Shown: piece by piece, positions 1 to 9,142 of the stretch | Layout of the letters: each line of letters starts with the position of its first letter | Position numbering within the stretch: position 1 is the stretch's first letter | Source: Rhizobium leguminosarum bv. viciae USDA 2370 | GTDB taxonomy: Bacteria > Pseudomonadota > Alphaproteobacteria > Rhizobiales > Rhizobiaceae | Assembly (NCBI RefSeq): GCF_002008365.1 | Contig: NZ_MRDL01000025.1 | Span: forward strand, 381 to 64,380 | Direction: 5' to 3' | DNA length: 64,000 bases | The notes under the pieces: model-generated | The model's database searches: none | What the model was told of the DNA's origin: nothing | What the model saw: only the letters and a program-made list of their open reading frames with translations | Position numbers and translations under genes: made by a program

Positions 1-41
1 CGAGAGCCAGCTCAAGATTTCGTAACAGTCATTAGAGCGCC

Positions 42-60
42 GCGCGTCTATAAGACGCGC
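42..60. repeat. short perfect hairpin in the intergenic edge
   Basis: Arms GCGCGTCT and AGACGCGC are perfectly complementary around an ATA loop. It sits in 1-133, which holds no gene I can see, upstream of the repeat that abuts the GH2 stop codon. The sequence just before it begins TAGAGCGCC, resembling the termini of the other palindromic repeats in this window. Function unknown. Confidence 0.5.
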
Positions 61-86
61 TAAGGACGTTCTAACACTTTGAGTTT

Positions 87-134
87 GCACATAATCCTTT
101 CCGAAAATCGATTTCGATTTTCGGGGTTATGCGC
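87..134. repeat. palindromic repeat family A, copy 1
   Basis: Core stem at 101-124: arms CCGAAAATCGA and TCGATTTTCGG around TT. Outer flanks around CATAA and TTATG also pair. A second copy is at 16988-17036. Both copies abut the stop codon of a minus-strand gene (here the GH2 gene), so the hairpin may act as a 3' end or terminator element. No T-run follows on the minus strand, so an intrinsic terminator is only one possibility. Confidence 0.65.
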
Positions 135-2377
135 TAGGCAGCCGTCACGCTGAGCGACACCGGCGCGAAACGCGTCGAAACCGCTTCGACGGTGATCTCG
201 CCCGTGAACCCCGTCGCCTCCAGCCAGAAGCCGGCGGTGCCGCCCTGGAGCGGCACGTTGGTCGGACCGACGATCCTTGCCGGGCCGTGCACCTTCAGCG
301 AAATGCTGTCGTTCATGAAGGGCAGGCGCTGGCCGCGCTGGTCGAGGGCGCGGATGATGACGCGTGTGCTGTCGCGTTCACGGGCTTTCAGCGTGTTGCT
401 ATCGGCAACGACCTCCAGCGTCGTCGGCAATGGATCGGCCGCCAGCGTCAGGCTGGCCACCGGCTCGCCGCCGATATAGCCGGTGAAGGTGCCGTCGATC
501 CATTCGAGACCCCAGGTGCCGAGCTCGTCGGCAGTGAAATGACGATGGTCGAGCACGACGGGCGGATGCGGCAGATGCGGATAATTCTCGCGATCTGGAC
601 CGATGCGCTTGCTGAGCGCGCCATATCGCAGCTCCACCTCGTCGCAGTTGGTCAGGATGATCAGCGGCAGCACGCCGCCGATATTGCGTTCGCCGCGCGC
701 CCAGAAGGTCGCCGGCTTCATGACGATCTCCTCGGAAGGGTCGCACTGGCTGATATAGGCATAGGCCGCGAATTTCGGCTCGCGGAACATGTCCATGACG
801 CCGTGATAGCAGATGCGGTCGCCGGAGCCGAAATCCTTGTGGGTGTTGTAATCGAACATGCACCAGCCGATAGCGCCGGAGATATCAGGATCGCCATAGG
901 CGGCATTCAGCACCTCCAGGTGACGGCGCACATGCTCGGCCTGACGCTGCTCCTGGTCATAAATCTTCGTCGGGTGCATGTGGCCGTTGAACTCGGTAAT
1001 GAGGTACGGTACCTTGTGCGACAGTCCGGTATTTTCCTGCTGGCCGCGCAGCGCGGTGCGCGGGCGGTTGGCGCCCGGCAGTTCCTCGTTGCCGAGGATG
1101 AAGTCGTTCATCGTATAGACGTCTTCGAGCAGTTCGCTCTCGGTGAGATAACGCACGCCGCCGGTCTGGCGGGTGCTGTCGAGTTCGCGAGCGAGACGGT
1201 TGGTCTCGGCGTAGAAATCGTGACTATCCTGCGATTCGTTGATGCGCACGCCCCAGATGATGATCGAGGGGTGGTTCCAGTCGCGCTCAATCATGCGGCG
1301 GACGTTTTCGATCGATTCCTGCTGCCAGTCGGCATCGCCGATATGCTGCCAGCCGGGGATCTCCTCGAAAACCAGCAGACCGATCGTGTCGCATCGGTCG
1401 AGGAACCATTTCGACTGCGGATAATGCGAGGTGCGGACGATATTGCACTTCAGCACCGTCTTCATGATGTCGGCGTCGCGCTCCTGGGCGGAACGGCCGG
1501 CGGCATAACCGACATAGGGGAAGGCCTGGTGGCGGTTGAGGCCGCGCAGCTTCAGTGGCTTGCCGTTGAGGAGGAAACCTTCCGGCGTGAATTCGGCGGT
1601 GCGGAAGCCGAACCGTGTGGAGAGACGGTCGGAGCCATGTTCGGTCCTGAGCTCGACGGTGACGTCATAGAGCGTGGGATCGGTGATGTCCCAGAGGGCG
1701 ATGCCGGTGAGGCCGCCGAAGGAAAGCCTAGTGCTGTCGCCGATCGTTTCGGTTGCGGCAGTGGCGACCACCGTGCCGTCGGCCTGTTTCAGCGTGGCGG
1801 TGACCGTCGCCGAGAAGCTGCGGCCCTCGGGATTGGCGATGTCGACGCGTATGGTCGCCGATTTCTCCGGGTCGAGAACGTCTGTGGTTTCGATCTTGAG
1901 ATTGCGGATCGAGACCGGGTCGGTGACCTTCAGCCAGACATCGCGGTAGATGCCGGCATAGGTCAGATAATCGATGCGGCCGCCGAAAGGCGGAATGTCA
2001 GGATTTTCGCTGCCGTCGATCTTGACGGTGACGAGGTTCTCGCCCTTGGCGAGCTTGCCGGTGAGGCGGGCCTCGAAGGGGGTGTAGCCGTCCTTATGGG
2101 CAATGATTTCCTCGCCGTTCAGATAGACGACGCTGTCGGCCATGGCGGCGTCGAAGACGAGCGAGACTTCGCGGCCCTCGAATTCCGGCAGCCAGCGCAG
2201 CACCTTCTGATAGGTGAAGGCACGCTGATAGCTGGTCTCGTCGAAATAGCTGAAGGGCAGTTCGACGGCGGTATGCGGCAGGCTGACCGACTTGGCGGCA
2301 TCGAAAGTTTCGAGCAGGCGCTGGCCGAAGCCCTCGTGGAAACTCCAGCCTTCATTGAAGGAAACGACGGAACGCAT
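134..2377 (-). CDS. glycoside hydrolase family 2 (beta-galactosidase/beta-glucuronidase type)
   Basis: 747 aa cytoplasmic glycosidase. The N-terminal half has the jelly-roll sugar-binding domain and an immunoglobulin-like domain of GH2; the TIM barrel follows. The acid/base pair is visible as Asn380-Glu381 (in INESQ) and the likely nucleophile is Glu462 (in TEFNG). A beta-rich tail follows the barrel. I chose the ATG at 2377 because GGAGAG precedes it by 8 nt; an in-frame ATG at 2410 would add 11 residues without a good site. It is the last gene of a minus-strand group behind a Gfo/Idh oxidoreductase and a LacI regulator, so it probably cleaves the glycoside imported by the divergent ABC system. 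Substrate cannot be read from sequence. A short leader ORF ends 1 nt before its start. Confidence 0.9.
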   Translation of the reverse strand: MRSVVSFNEGWSFHEGFGQRLLETFDAAKSVSLPHTAVELPFSYFDETSYQRAFTYQKVLRWLPEFEGREVSLVFDAAMADSVVYLNGEEIIAHKDGYTPFEARLTGKLAKGENLVTVKIDGSENPDIPPFGGRIDYLTYAGIYRDVWLKVTDPVSIRNLKIETTDVLDPEKSATIRVDIANPEGRSFSATVTATLKQADGTVVATAATETIGDSTRLSFGGLTGIALWDITDPTLYDVTVELRTEHGSDRLSTRFGFRTAEFTPEGFLLNGKPLKLRGLNRHQAFPYVGYAAGRSAQERDADIMKTVLKCNIVRTSHYPQSKWFLDRCDTIGLLVFEEIPGWQHIGDADWQQESIENVRRMIERDWNHPSIIIWGVRINESQDSHDFYAETNRLARELDSTRQTGGVRYLTESELLEDVYTMNDFILGNEELPGANRPRTALRGQQENTGLSHKVPYLITEFNGHMHPTKIYDQEQRQAEHVRRHLEVLNAAYGDPDISGAIGWCMFDYNTHKDFGSGDRICYHGVMDMFREPKFAAYAYISQCDPSEEIVMKPATFWARGERNIGGVLPLIILTNCDEVELRYGALSKRIGPDRENYPHLPHPPVVLDHRHFTADELGTWGLEWIDGTFTGYIGGEPVASLTLAADPLPTTLEVVADSNTLKARERDSTRVIIRALDQRGQRLPFMNDSISLKVHGPARIVGPTNVPLQGGTAGFWLEATGFTGEITVEAVSTRFAPVSLSVTAA

Positions 2378-2378
2378 T

Positions 2379-2444
2379 TCAGGCTCTCCAGATTGCGGCA
2401 TCAGGGACATTGCGGCGCCTCTCGGCGCGTGAAAATCGGGTCAT
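2379..2444 (-). CDS. candidate 21-residue leader ORF upstream of the GH2 gene
   Basis: ATG at 2444 is preceded at 6 nt by GGAGGA, the best ribosome binding site in this part of the operon. The frame runs 21 codons (starts MTRFSRAERRR, ends AIWRA) and stops with TGA one base before the GH2 ATG at 2377. It is out of frame with GH2. The geometry suggests translational coupling or a leader peptide. The arginine-rich peptide has no recognised homologue. It could equally be a relic, or the product of a frame-disrupting change at the 5' end of GH2. Confidence 0.4.
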   Translation of the reverse strand: MTRFSRAERRRNVPDAAIWRA

Positions 2445-2580
2445 CGGTATTCCTCCTCGATGCAATGGATGGGCGAGCCGCTTAAGCACGTCACAGCGAA
2501 CTTGATTCATGCGACGGGCTTTAGCTTTTTTCATGCATGTCGTCATCCCGGAACCGCTGTACACTTCCAGGCGACATGCA

Positions 2581-3579
2581 TCAGGCGGTCGAGCCCCAGC
2601 GGGCGGTGCAGGTGAGCGTGATGCTGTGCGGGCCTTCGATCTCAGCGTCATGGCGTTCGATCAATTCGACGACGGCATCGATGAAGGCGACGTGGTCGAG
2701 GCTCAGCGTGGTGAGGTCATTGCAATCCCAGGCGGCCATGGCAATGCCATCCTGGCCGACGATGGCGATATCATCAGGGGTGTTCTTGCCGAGCACCCGG
2801 CGGGCCGCATCGCGTGCGCCGATCGCCATGACATCATTGCCACAGATGATGGCGTCAACCTTGTCCCGGTGCAGCAGGAGCACGGCTTCTTTGAAGCCGG
2901 AATCATAGGAATAATCGCCGAAGGCCTGCGTCTCGAAGGCGAGGCCGCGCTTGGTCAGCGCATCAGCGAACCATTTGCGCCTGAGCTTGTCGATCCAGCT
3001 GGAATTGGTGCCGGAGAGGTAGGCGAAACGCTTCTTACCGTCGCGGACGATCTTGTCGATGATCTCGTCGGCGGCCTCAGAGCCGTCGATGCGGATGCTG
3101 GAGACGTTTTCGTTGTCGAGCGGCTCGAAGGAGACGATGATCGGCTTCGTCGTGTGGAAGATATCGACGGCATCCTGCATCGATACCATGTCGGAGAAGA
3201 CGACGACGTGATCGACCTGATAGGTGGAGGCAAGGCGCATCAACTGCAGCCGGTCGGAATGATCGGCGCAGCAGAGGATGATCGGCAGCAATTGTCTGGC
3301 CTGCAGGCGGTGGACGAGAAGCTGCTGCTCCTCGGCCTCGCAAGGGTTGCCGATCGCATTGACGACCAGGGCGACGAGGCGCGAGCGCTGGTTGTTCAGC
3401 GAGCGGGCGATAGCGTTCGGCTGGTAGCCATGTTCACGGGCGACGGCGAGGATGCGGTCGCGCGTCGCGCTGCCGATGCGTGAATCCGGCGAGAAGGCGC
3501 GGGAAATGGTGGCGGAGGAGACGCCGGCGAGTTTCGCCAGTTCCTTCGATGTGATCCGCCGTCTGCTCATACCGCTCAT
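2581..3579 (-). CDS. LacI family transcriptional regulator
   Basis: 332 aa. The N-terminal LacI helix-turn-helix is clear (residues about 9-30, including LAKLAGVSSATISRAF), followed by the hinge-helix region and a periplasmic-binding-protein-like effector domain. The start lies 9 nt after the stop of the upstream Gfo/Idh gene, so the two are cotranscribed with GH2 downstream. It most likely represses this glycoside locus and the divergent ABC operon. A candidate operator (TTGTG...CACAA) is at 4618-4637 in the divergent intergenic region. An alternative start three codons in is possible. Confidence 0.93.
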   Translation of the reverse strand: MSGMSRRRITSKELAKLAGVSSATISRAFSPDSRIGSATRDRILAVAREHGYQPNAIARSLNNQRSRLVALVVNAIGNPCEAEEQQLLVHRLQARQLLPIILCCADHSDRLQLMRLASTYQVDHVVVFSDMVSMQDAVDIFHTTKPIIVSFEPLDNENVSSIRIDGSEAADEIIDKIVRDGKKRFAYLSGTNSSWIDKLRRKWFADALTKRGLAFETQAFGDYSYDSGFKEAVLLLHRDKVDAIICGNDVMAIGARDAARRVLGKNTPDDIAIVGQDGIAMAAWDCNDLTTLSLDHVAFIDAVVELIERHDAEIEGPHSITLTCTARWGSTA

Positions 3580-3588
3580 CTTCAGCGC

Positions 3589-4596
3589 CTATTGGGCGAC
3601 GATCCTGACGGAAGCGCCGTCGGCCGCTGCCGATTCCTTGATTGCATCCCATAGCCTAGCGAATCTGAGGCCCATTTCAACGGAGCCGGAGTTTTCCATC
3701 TTTCCCTCGCGAATGGCGAGGAAATTCTTCATCGGGTTGCCGAGAATCTCGGTCTCCTCGCGCGGCTCGGCGGTGCGGCCGACACTGATCTCGCGCCAGC
3801 CGCCCCAGGCGTCGATGCGCACGATCGCCTTTGAATAGAAGAAGGTGATGTAGGAGGCGCAGCCCGGAGGGCCCTCGCCGGCGGCCGTCAATGTCGCCAG
3901 CGCGCCGCTTTTCAGCCGGGCGGAGACGGCGGTGGCGATATCGACCTGTCTGCCGTGGTTGTTCATGTAGGCCGACACACTGTCGAAATCCGAATTGGCG
4001 AGCAGGCAGACGGTGTTGATCATATGGGCGCCGGTATCGAACATGAAGCCGCCGCCGGAGATATCAGGCTGCTGCTTCCAGTGGCCGTCATAGTTGGACG
4101 ACCAGCTTTCCCAGATCATGCCGGATATGGCGATCAGCTCGCCGAATTCGCCGGCGAGAGCCCGCCGGCGCGTGTCGAGCACCAACGGCGAGAGGCCGCC
4201 CTGGAAGGCTGTGACGATGGTGACGCCGCTCTTTTTCTGCGCGGCGATCAGCCTCTCGGCCTCGGCGACCGTCGTCACCATCGGTTTTTCCAGGAAGAGG
4301 TCGAGGCCGGCCTCGGCAACGGCGGTTGCCTGCTCGGCATGGAAGGCATGCGGGGTAGAGACGTAGACGATGTCGAGTTCGCCCCGGCATTCCGCGAGCA
4401 TCCGGCGATAATCCTCGAAGCTCTTCGGTTGTGGTGCGCCGGCGGCGAGGCAGACGTCGATCAGGCGCTGGCGTGAAGCCGCCGTGGTGTCGGCGAGTGC
4501 AGCAAATTCGACCTCCGGCATCTTGACCCAGCTCTCGGCATATTCCGCCGCCTTCAAGCCAGCGCCAATGACACCGAGGCGCAATTTCCTAGTCAT
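3589..4596 (-). CDS. Gfo/Idh/MocA family oxidoreductase
   Basis: 335 aa NAD(P)-dependent sugar oxidoreductase. N-terminal Rossmann fold with GVIGAG (residues 8-13), the family EKP motif at about 103-105, and a C-terminal alpha/beta dimerisation domain. GGGAGGA lies 6 nt before the ATG. First gene of the minus-strand group Gfo/Idh-LacI-GH2 and divergent from the ABC importer. Members of this family oxidise sugars or inositols; ThuB, the partner of ThuA in rhizobial trehalose use, is one. The nearby ThuA-like gene suggests, as inference, that it makes a 3-keto derivative of the imported glycoside. Confidence 0.9.
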   Translation of the reverse strand: MTRKLRLGVIGAGLKAAEYAESWVKMPEVEFAALADTTAASRQRLIDVCLAAGAPQPKSFEDYRRMLAECRGELDIVYVSTPHAFHAEQATAVAEAGLDLFLEKPMVTTVAEAERLIAAQKKSGVTIVTAFQGGLSPLVLDTRRRALAGEFGELIAISGMIWESWSSNYDGHWKQQPDISGGGFMFDTGAHMINTVCLLANSDFDSVSAYMNNHGRQVDIATAVSARLKSGALATLTAAGEGPPGCASYITFFYSKAIVRIDAWGGWREISVGRTAEPREETEILGNPMKNFLAIREGKMENSGSVEMGLRFARLWDAIKESAAADGASVRIVAQ

Positions 4597-4617
4597 GAAA
4601 ATTCCTCCCTGAATGCA

Positions 4618-4637
4618 TTGTGCACACGATTACACAA
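4618..4637. promoter_or_regulatory. candidate LacI operator
   Basis: Arms TTGTG and CACAA flank a 10-nt centre in the divergent region between the Gfo/Idh gene and the ABC operon, about 20 nt upstream of the oxidoreductase start. Size and placement fit a LacI-family operator. No second copy was found, so this is a weak call. Confidence 0.3.
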
Positions 4638-4719
4638 ACGGTATAGCGATGGCAATATCTATATAGATAAGCAATATCAGTATATTAAAACTCGCGTTCG
4701 AATCTTTTCAAAAACCATC

Positions 4720-4747
4720 TTGTCAGTGTTTGGAATGCGTGTACATT
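4720..4747 (+). promoter_or_regulatory. candidate promoter of the sugar ABC operon
   Basis: TTGTCA and TACATT are separated by 16 nt and lie about 50 nt upstream of the binding-protein start. The surrounding divergent region is clearly more AT-rich than the genes. Sequence inspection only. Confidence 0.35.
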
Positions 4748-4799
4748 TTCGCAACCGGTGCTGGAGGGCGCCGTGTCTCTAAAAAAGGGAGGACTTCAA

Positions 4800-6092
4800 T
4801 TGAAGAAGATGGTTCTTGGCGGCCTATGCGCCGTTCTGCTGAGCGCGGTTTCGACGCTGGCGCAGGCTGAAACAATCCGCATTGCAAATCACGGTCAGGC
4901 CGGCATCGACGCGATGAAGTCGACGGTCGAGCGGATCGAAAAGAAATATGGCGTCACCGTCGAGGTCATCGAATATCCGGCGCCCGACAAGGACTACCTA
5001 ACCAAACTTCTGACGGAGCTCGGCGCCGGCAACGCGCCCGACCTCTTTTCCATCCCGACCACGGCTGCGGTCGCCGACATGGTGGAAGCCGGCTACCTCG
5101 CGCCTGTTACCAAGGAGTTCAAGGCTTGGGATGGCTACGCCAAGCTCTATGACGTCGCCAAGGAGCTTGCCGTCAGCCCGGATGGCGAAACCTATGTGAT
5201 GCCGTTCATGCTCGGCATCCAGGAAATCTATTATCGCAAGGACGTTCTCGAAAAGGCCGGCATCTCGACCGAACAGCCGAAGACCTGGCGGGAGCTTCTC
5301 GACCGCGCGGCCGAAATCAAGCAGAAGACCGGCGCCTACGGCCTGCTCTTCCCGGCCGGCGTCTCCTGGGGAAGCGGCGCCTTCGACGAAGGCTTCCAGC
5401 ATCTGCTCGTCGGTTCCAAGACGCCGCAGCTCGTCGATGCCGACGGCAAGCTCGATCTCAATGGGGAAGGCATCAAGGATGTCTTCAACGTTTACAAGGA
5501 ACTGATCGACAAGGACCTGATGCCGACGCAGCCGCTACTCGGGCCCGAGCCCTGGGTCGTGCCGAAGTATCAGATGTTCCCGGCCGGCAAGCTCGTCGCG
5601 ACCACCTGCGGCTCCTGGTGCTATATTTTCGACTGGGGTCGCGAAAGCAAGAATCCGATCCCTGACGTGACGAAGGTGGTCGGCACCTGGACCGTTCCCG
5701 GCCAGAGCAGCGGCCAATATGTGCTTGCCAATCTCGCTGCGCCGTGGGCCGTCAATTCCAAGTCAGCCAATACCGAGCTGGCGATCAAGGCGCTGATGGA
5801 GATCGGCTCGATCGAGACGCAGGTTTCCTACGCCGCCCGCATTGGCAACATCCCGGCCAGCAAGGATGCGGCTGGCAATGCCGAGTTCCAGAAGCTGACG
5901 GAACTGGTTCCGATCCATGCGGCGGCCGGGAACGGCGTGTTCCTGAAACAGGCCTCCGGTTTCGGCACGGTTTCGGAAGGCGTGGCGCGGGCCACCGAAG
6001 CGCTGCTGCGCAAGGAGACCGATGCCGCCGGCGCCCAGAAGATCCTCGTCGATTACGTCAAGGAAACGCTCGGCGACGACATGGTCAAGTAA
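4800..6092 (+). CDS. sugar ABC transporter, periplasmic substrate-binding protein
   Basis: 430 aa. A Sec signal peptide (MKKMVLGG to AQA) is followed by a solute-binding fold of the maltose/glycerol-3-phosphate type (family 1). I chose the TTG at 4800 because GGGAGGA sits 6-7 nt before it and it gives a normal signal peptide; ATG 4809 is too far from this site, and the longer frame from 4758 would put charged residues ahead of the signal. It binds the substrate in the periplasm for the two permeases and ATPase downstream. A strong hairpin follows the stop. Substrate likely an oligosaccharide or glycoside, judging from the GH2, ThuA-like and oxidoreductase neighbours. Confidence 0.92.
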   Translation: MKKMVLGGLCAVLLSAVSTLAQAETIRIANHGQAGIDAMKSTVERIEKKYGVTVEVIEYPAPDKDYLTKLLTELGAGNAPDLFSIPTTAAVADMVEAGYLAPVTKEFKAWDGYAKLYDVAKELAVSPDGETYVMPFMLGIQEIYYRKDVLEKAGISTEQPKTWRELLDRAAEIKQKTGAYGLLFPAGVSWGSGAFDEGFQHLLVGSKTPQLVDADGKLDLNGEGIKDVFNVYKELIDKDLMPTQPLLGPEPWVVPKYQMFPAGKLVATTCGSWCYIFDWGRESKNPIPDVTKVVGTWTVPGQSSGQYVLANLAAPWAVNSKSANTELAIKALMEIGSIETQVSYAARIGNIPASKDAAGNAEFQKLTELVPIHAAAGNGVFLKQASGFGTVSEGVARATEALLRKETDAAGAQKILVDYVKETLGDDMVK

Positions 6093-6123
6093 GCTCCGGC
6101 ACCCTCTCTTCCGCCAGGACGGG

Positions 6124-6145
6124 GACGCGGCGCCATCGCCGCGTC
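6124..6145 (+). terminator. intercistronic hairpin after the binding-protein gene
   Basis: Arms GACGCGGCG and CGCCGCGTC pair perfectly around a CCAT loop, between the binding-protein and first permease genes. It is followed by TTCCC rather than a long T-run, so it more likely protects the upstream mRNA or partly attenuates than fully terminates. Confidence 0.5.
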
Positions 6146-6196
6146 TTCCCGCTTTCATTCGATAAGCCGGTTCCATCGATAAGGTTGTGAGCTTCC

Positions 6197-7084
6197 ATGG
6201 CCCGAAACTCTCATGAAAAGCGTGCCGAGCGGCAATGGTTGCTGATCCTGCTGCCCTCGCTGGTGCTGCTTCTGGCCTTCGTCATCTATCCGGCCCTCTA
6301 TTCCATCTATCTGAGCTTCACCAACGAGGCGCTGACCGGGGCCGCGGCCCTTCGGCCCCGCTTTGTCGGTCTCAGGAATTACACGCGGCTCTTCAACGAC
6401 GCGAAGTTCTGGAATTCGCTATTCGTCACCTTCGTCTTCGTCATCGGTTCGGCGGTGATCGGCCAGTTCGTGCTCGGGCTGATCTCGGCAATTGCGCTGC
6501 GCCGCCCGATCCGCTTTCGGCGGGTGTTCTCGTCGATCATCCTGTTGCCGAATGCAGCCCCTGAGGTCGTCGCCGGTTTCATGTGGATCTCGATGCTGGC
6601 GGGCGGCGACAATGCCACACTCAGCCGCATCGTCAGCTTCTTCGGCATCACGCCGGCCGACTGGCTGCAGGTCTTCCCGCTGTCGATGATCATTGTCGTC
6701 AACACCTGGCGTGGCATCGCCACGGCGATGATCCTGCTAACGGCCGGCCTCAGTACCATTCCGGCGGAGATCTACGAGGCAGCGCGCATGGACGGCGCCA
6801 CCCCATCACAGATGTTCCGCCGCATCACCCTGCCGCTGATGATGCCAACGATCCTGCTCTACATGCTGATCTCGGCAGTCTCCACCATTGCCGTCTTCGG
6901 CCTCGTCTATGCGCTGACGCGCGGCGGACCGGGCGGGGCGACCGAGGTGGTCAGCATCTATATCTACAACCAGTCCTTCACGGCGTTCCAGCTGGGCTAT
7001 GGTGCTGCGGTCGCCGTCGTCGCGCTCGTCATCTCGCTGATATTAGGCATCGCCTATGTCCGGGCCATGAAGGTGGAGGTCTGA
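6197..7084 (+). CDS. sugar ABC transporter permease (MalF/UgpA type)
   Basis: 295 aa inner-membrane permease with about six hydrophobic segments. The EAA loop that docks the ATPase is visible as EAARMDGATPSQMF in the C-terminal third. It follows the binding-protein gene and ends 1 nt before the next permease gene, whose ribosome binding site lies within its 3' end, so the two are translationally coupled. It forms the heteromeric membrane channel with the following permease. Confidence 0.93.
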   Translation: MARNSHEKRAERQWLLILLPSLVLLLAFVIYPALYSIYLSFTNEALTGAAALRPRFVGLRNYTRLFNDAKFWNSLFVTFVFVIGSAVIGQFVLGLISAIALRRPIRFRRVFSSIILLPNAAPEVVAGFMWISMLAGGDNATLSRIVSFFGITPADWLQVFPLSMIIVVNTWRGIATAMILLTAGLSTIPAEIYEAARMDGATPSQMFRRITLPLMMPTILLYMLISAVSTIAVFGLVYALTRGGPGGATEVVSIYIYNQSFTAFQLGYGAAVAVVALVISLILGIAYVRAMKVEV

Positions 7085-7085
7085 C

Positions 7086-7997
7086 ATGGCCGTCGTTTCC
7101 CCAAGCGAAACTGCAAACAAGGGTCGGTCCGACCTCATCGCCTATGCGATCCTGTCGCTGATCTCGATCTTCTGCGCGGTGCCTTTCTTCTGGGTGCTGC
7201 TCGCTTCGCTCGACGGCAATGCGCAGCTCTTCCTGCATTGGCCGGAGCAGTGGACCTTCGCCAACTATATCAGGGTCTTCACCAAGGAGGACGGGGCGAA
7301 GTGGCTGTTCAACTCGCTGTTCGTGGTCGGCGGCGCGACGCTGCTCGTCATGGTGCTTTCCGGACTTGGCGGCTATGCGCTATCGCGCACCCGGGCCTGG
7401 TGGAAGCTGCCGTTCCTCTACGCGATCCTGCTCATCCGGGTACTGCCGCCGACGGCGCTCGTCGTGCCGCTCTACAAGTTCCTGCTGACGCTGAACAACG
7501 CGGAAGCGGCGGTGCTCAGGCCGATCTTCGGCAGCTATGCCCGCGATATCATGCGCTGGACCGGTTTCATCGACGGTTATCTCGGGCTGATCCTGGTGCT
7601 TGCGACGATGCAGTTGCCGCTGGCGCTCTGGATCATGAAGACCTTCTTCGACGGGCTGCCGAGGGACTACGAGGAGGCGGCGCTGATGGACGGGGCAACA
7701 CTGTTACAGCGCATCCGCCGGGTGTTGATCCCGCTGGCGCTGCCGGGGCTGGCTGCGGCCGGGCTTTTCGCCTTCATGTCGGCCTGGGGTGATTTCCTGC
7801 TGCCGCTGATCCTCCTGTCGTCGCCGGAGTTGCAGACGCTGCCGCTCGGTCTCTTTCGCGCCTTTCTGCGCATCAACGAGATCGATTACGGCCTGCTGAC
7901 GGCGCTGGCATTCATCTACCTGCTGCCTGCCGTCGTCGCCTTCGGTTTTGCGCGGCGCTTCCTCGTCCAGACATTTTCGGGCGGCGTGAAGGGCTGA
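7086..7997 (+). CDS. sugar ABC transporter permease (MalG/UgpE type)
   Basis: 303 aa inner-membrane permease, about six membrane segments, with the EAA motif (EEAALMDGATLLQRIRR) in the C-terminal half. The start ATG lies 1 nt after the stop of the upstream permease, with GGAGG inside that gene. Partner of the MalF-type subunit; the complex is energised by the ATPase encoded next. Confidence 0.93.
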   Translation: MAVVSPSETANKGRSDLIAYAILSLISIFCAVPFFWVLLASLDGNAQLFLHWPEQWTFANYIRVFTKEDGAKWLFNSLFVVGGATLLVMVLSGLGGYALSRTRAWWKLPFLYAILLIRVLPPTALVVPLYKFLLTLNNAEAAVLRPIFGSYARDIMRWTGFIDGYLGLILVLATMQLPLALWIMKTFFDGLPRDYEEAALMDGATLLQRIRRVLIPLALPGLAAAGLFAFMSAWGDFLLPLILLSSPELQTLPLGLFRAFLRINEIDYGLLTALAFIYLLPAVVAFGFARRFLVQTFSGGVKG

Positions 7998-8016
7998 GAT
8001 CAAGAAAGAGAAACAA

Positions 8017-9099
8017 ATGATCAATCTCAGAAACGTTCGCAAGTTCTACGGCGCGCTCGAGGTCATCAAGGGCGTCGACATCACCGTGGAAGACGGCGAA
8101 TTCGCGGTGTTCGTCGGTCCGTCCGGCTGCGGCAAGTCGACGCTGCTGCGCATGATCGCCGGCCTCGAAGGCATCGACGATGGCGACCTCATCCTCAACG
8201 GTAAGCGCATCAACGACGTGCCGCCCGACAAACGTGGCATCGCCATGGTGTTCCAGTCCTATGCGCTCTATCCGCATATGAGCGTTGCCGAAAACATCGG
8301 CTTCTCGCTCAGCCTGAAGAAGGTGCCGGAGGCAGAGATCCGCCGGCAAGTGGAGGGTGTTGCCGAGATCCTGCAGCTCACCGACTATCTCGACCGCCGC
8401 CCGGCCGCGCTTTCCGGCGGCCAGCGCCAGCGCGTCGCGATCGGCCGCGCTATCATCAAGAAGCCGGCGCTGATCCTGTTCGACGAGCCGCTGTCGAACC
8501 TCGATTCGGCGCTGCGCGTGCAGATGCGCGCCGAGCTGCAACGCCTGCACCGCGAACTGAAGGCGACGGTCGTCTACGTCACTCACGACCAGGTGGAAGC
8601 GATGACGATGGCCGACCGCATCGTCGTGCTGAACAAGGGCGTGGTAGCGCAGGCGGGTGCGCCGATGTCGCTCTATCATGAGCCGGACAACGAATTCGTC
8701 GCGACCTTCATCGGCTCGCCGAAGATGAACGTCATTCCTGTCACTATAACGCGGCCGGCGGCCGGCAAGGTGCATCTCAACAGCCCGATCGGGCTTTCGC
8801 TCGATCTCGCCGATGCCAACGGCGCGCTGCCGCAGGGCGATGCCAAGCTCGGCATCCGGCCGGAGCATCTGAAGATCGCCGCCGAGGGCCAGGACCACTT
8901 TACAGCCGAAGTCGTCATCGTCGAGCGCCTCGGCGTCGAGACCTACATGACCGTCGGTTCGCAAGAGCAGCCGATCGTGGTGCGCGCTGAGGGCGATATC
9001 GCCGTGCGGCCGGGTGACCGCGTGTCGCTGACGGCCGATCCCGCCGCCTGCCATCTGTTCGATTCCGCCGGCCGGGTGATCCGTCCGGCAACCGCCTGA
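8017..9099 (+). CDS. sugar ABC transporter ATP-binding protein (UgpC/MalK type)
   Basis: 360 aa. Walker [10 protein letters not shown] (residues 34-42), signature LSGGQ (132-136), Walker B ILFDEP just before 160, and the switch histidine in VTHDQ. The C-terminal third is the OB-fold regulatory domain typical of MalK/UgpC/SmoK ATPases. Fourth gene of the importer operon. The ATPase domain is close to the SmoK paralogue at 38808, as expected for this family. Confidence 0.95.
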   Translation: MINLRNVRKFYGALEVIKGVDITVEDGEFAVFVGPSGCGKSTLLRMIAGLEGIDDGDLILNGKRINDVPPDKRGIAMVFQSYALYPHMSVAENIGFSLSLKKVPEAEIRRQVEGVAEILQLTDYLDRRPAALSGGQRQRVAIGRAIIKKPALILFDEPLSNLDSALRVQMRAELQRLHRELKATVVYVTHDQVEAMTMADRIVVLNKGVVAQAGAPMSLYHEPDNEFVATFIGSPKMNVIPVTITRPAAGKVHLNSPIGLSLDLADANGALPQGDAKLGIRPEHLKIAAEGQDHFTAEVVIVERLGVETYMTVGSQEQPIVVRAEGDIAVRPGDRVSLTADPAACHLFDSAGRVIRPATA

Positions 9100-9142
9100 C
9101 AATTTCGCCTGAAACATCACAGCCTAGACATCGAGGAATGCC

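Noticed and set aside
287..2485. Long plus-strand open frame of 732 codons opposite the GH2 gene
   Set aside because: It is the antisense shadow of a GC-rich gene with intact GH2 motifs; its translation has no domain and an odd composition.
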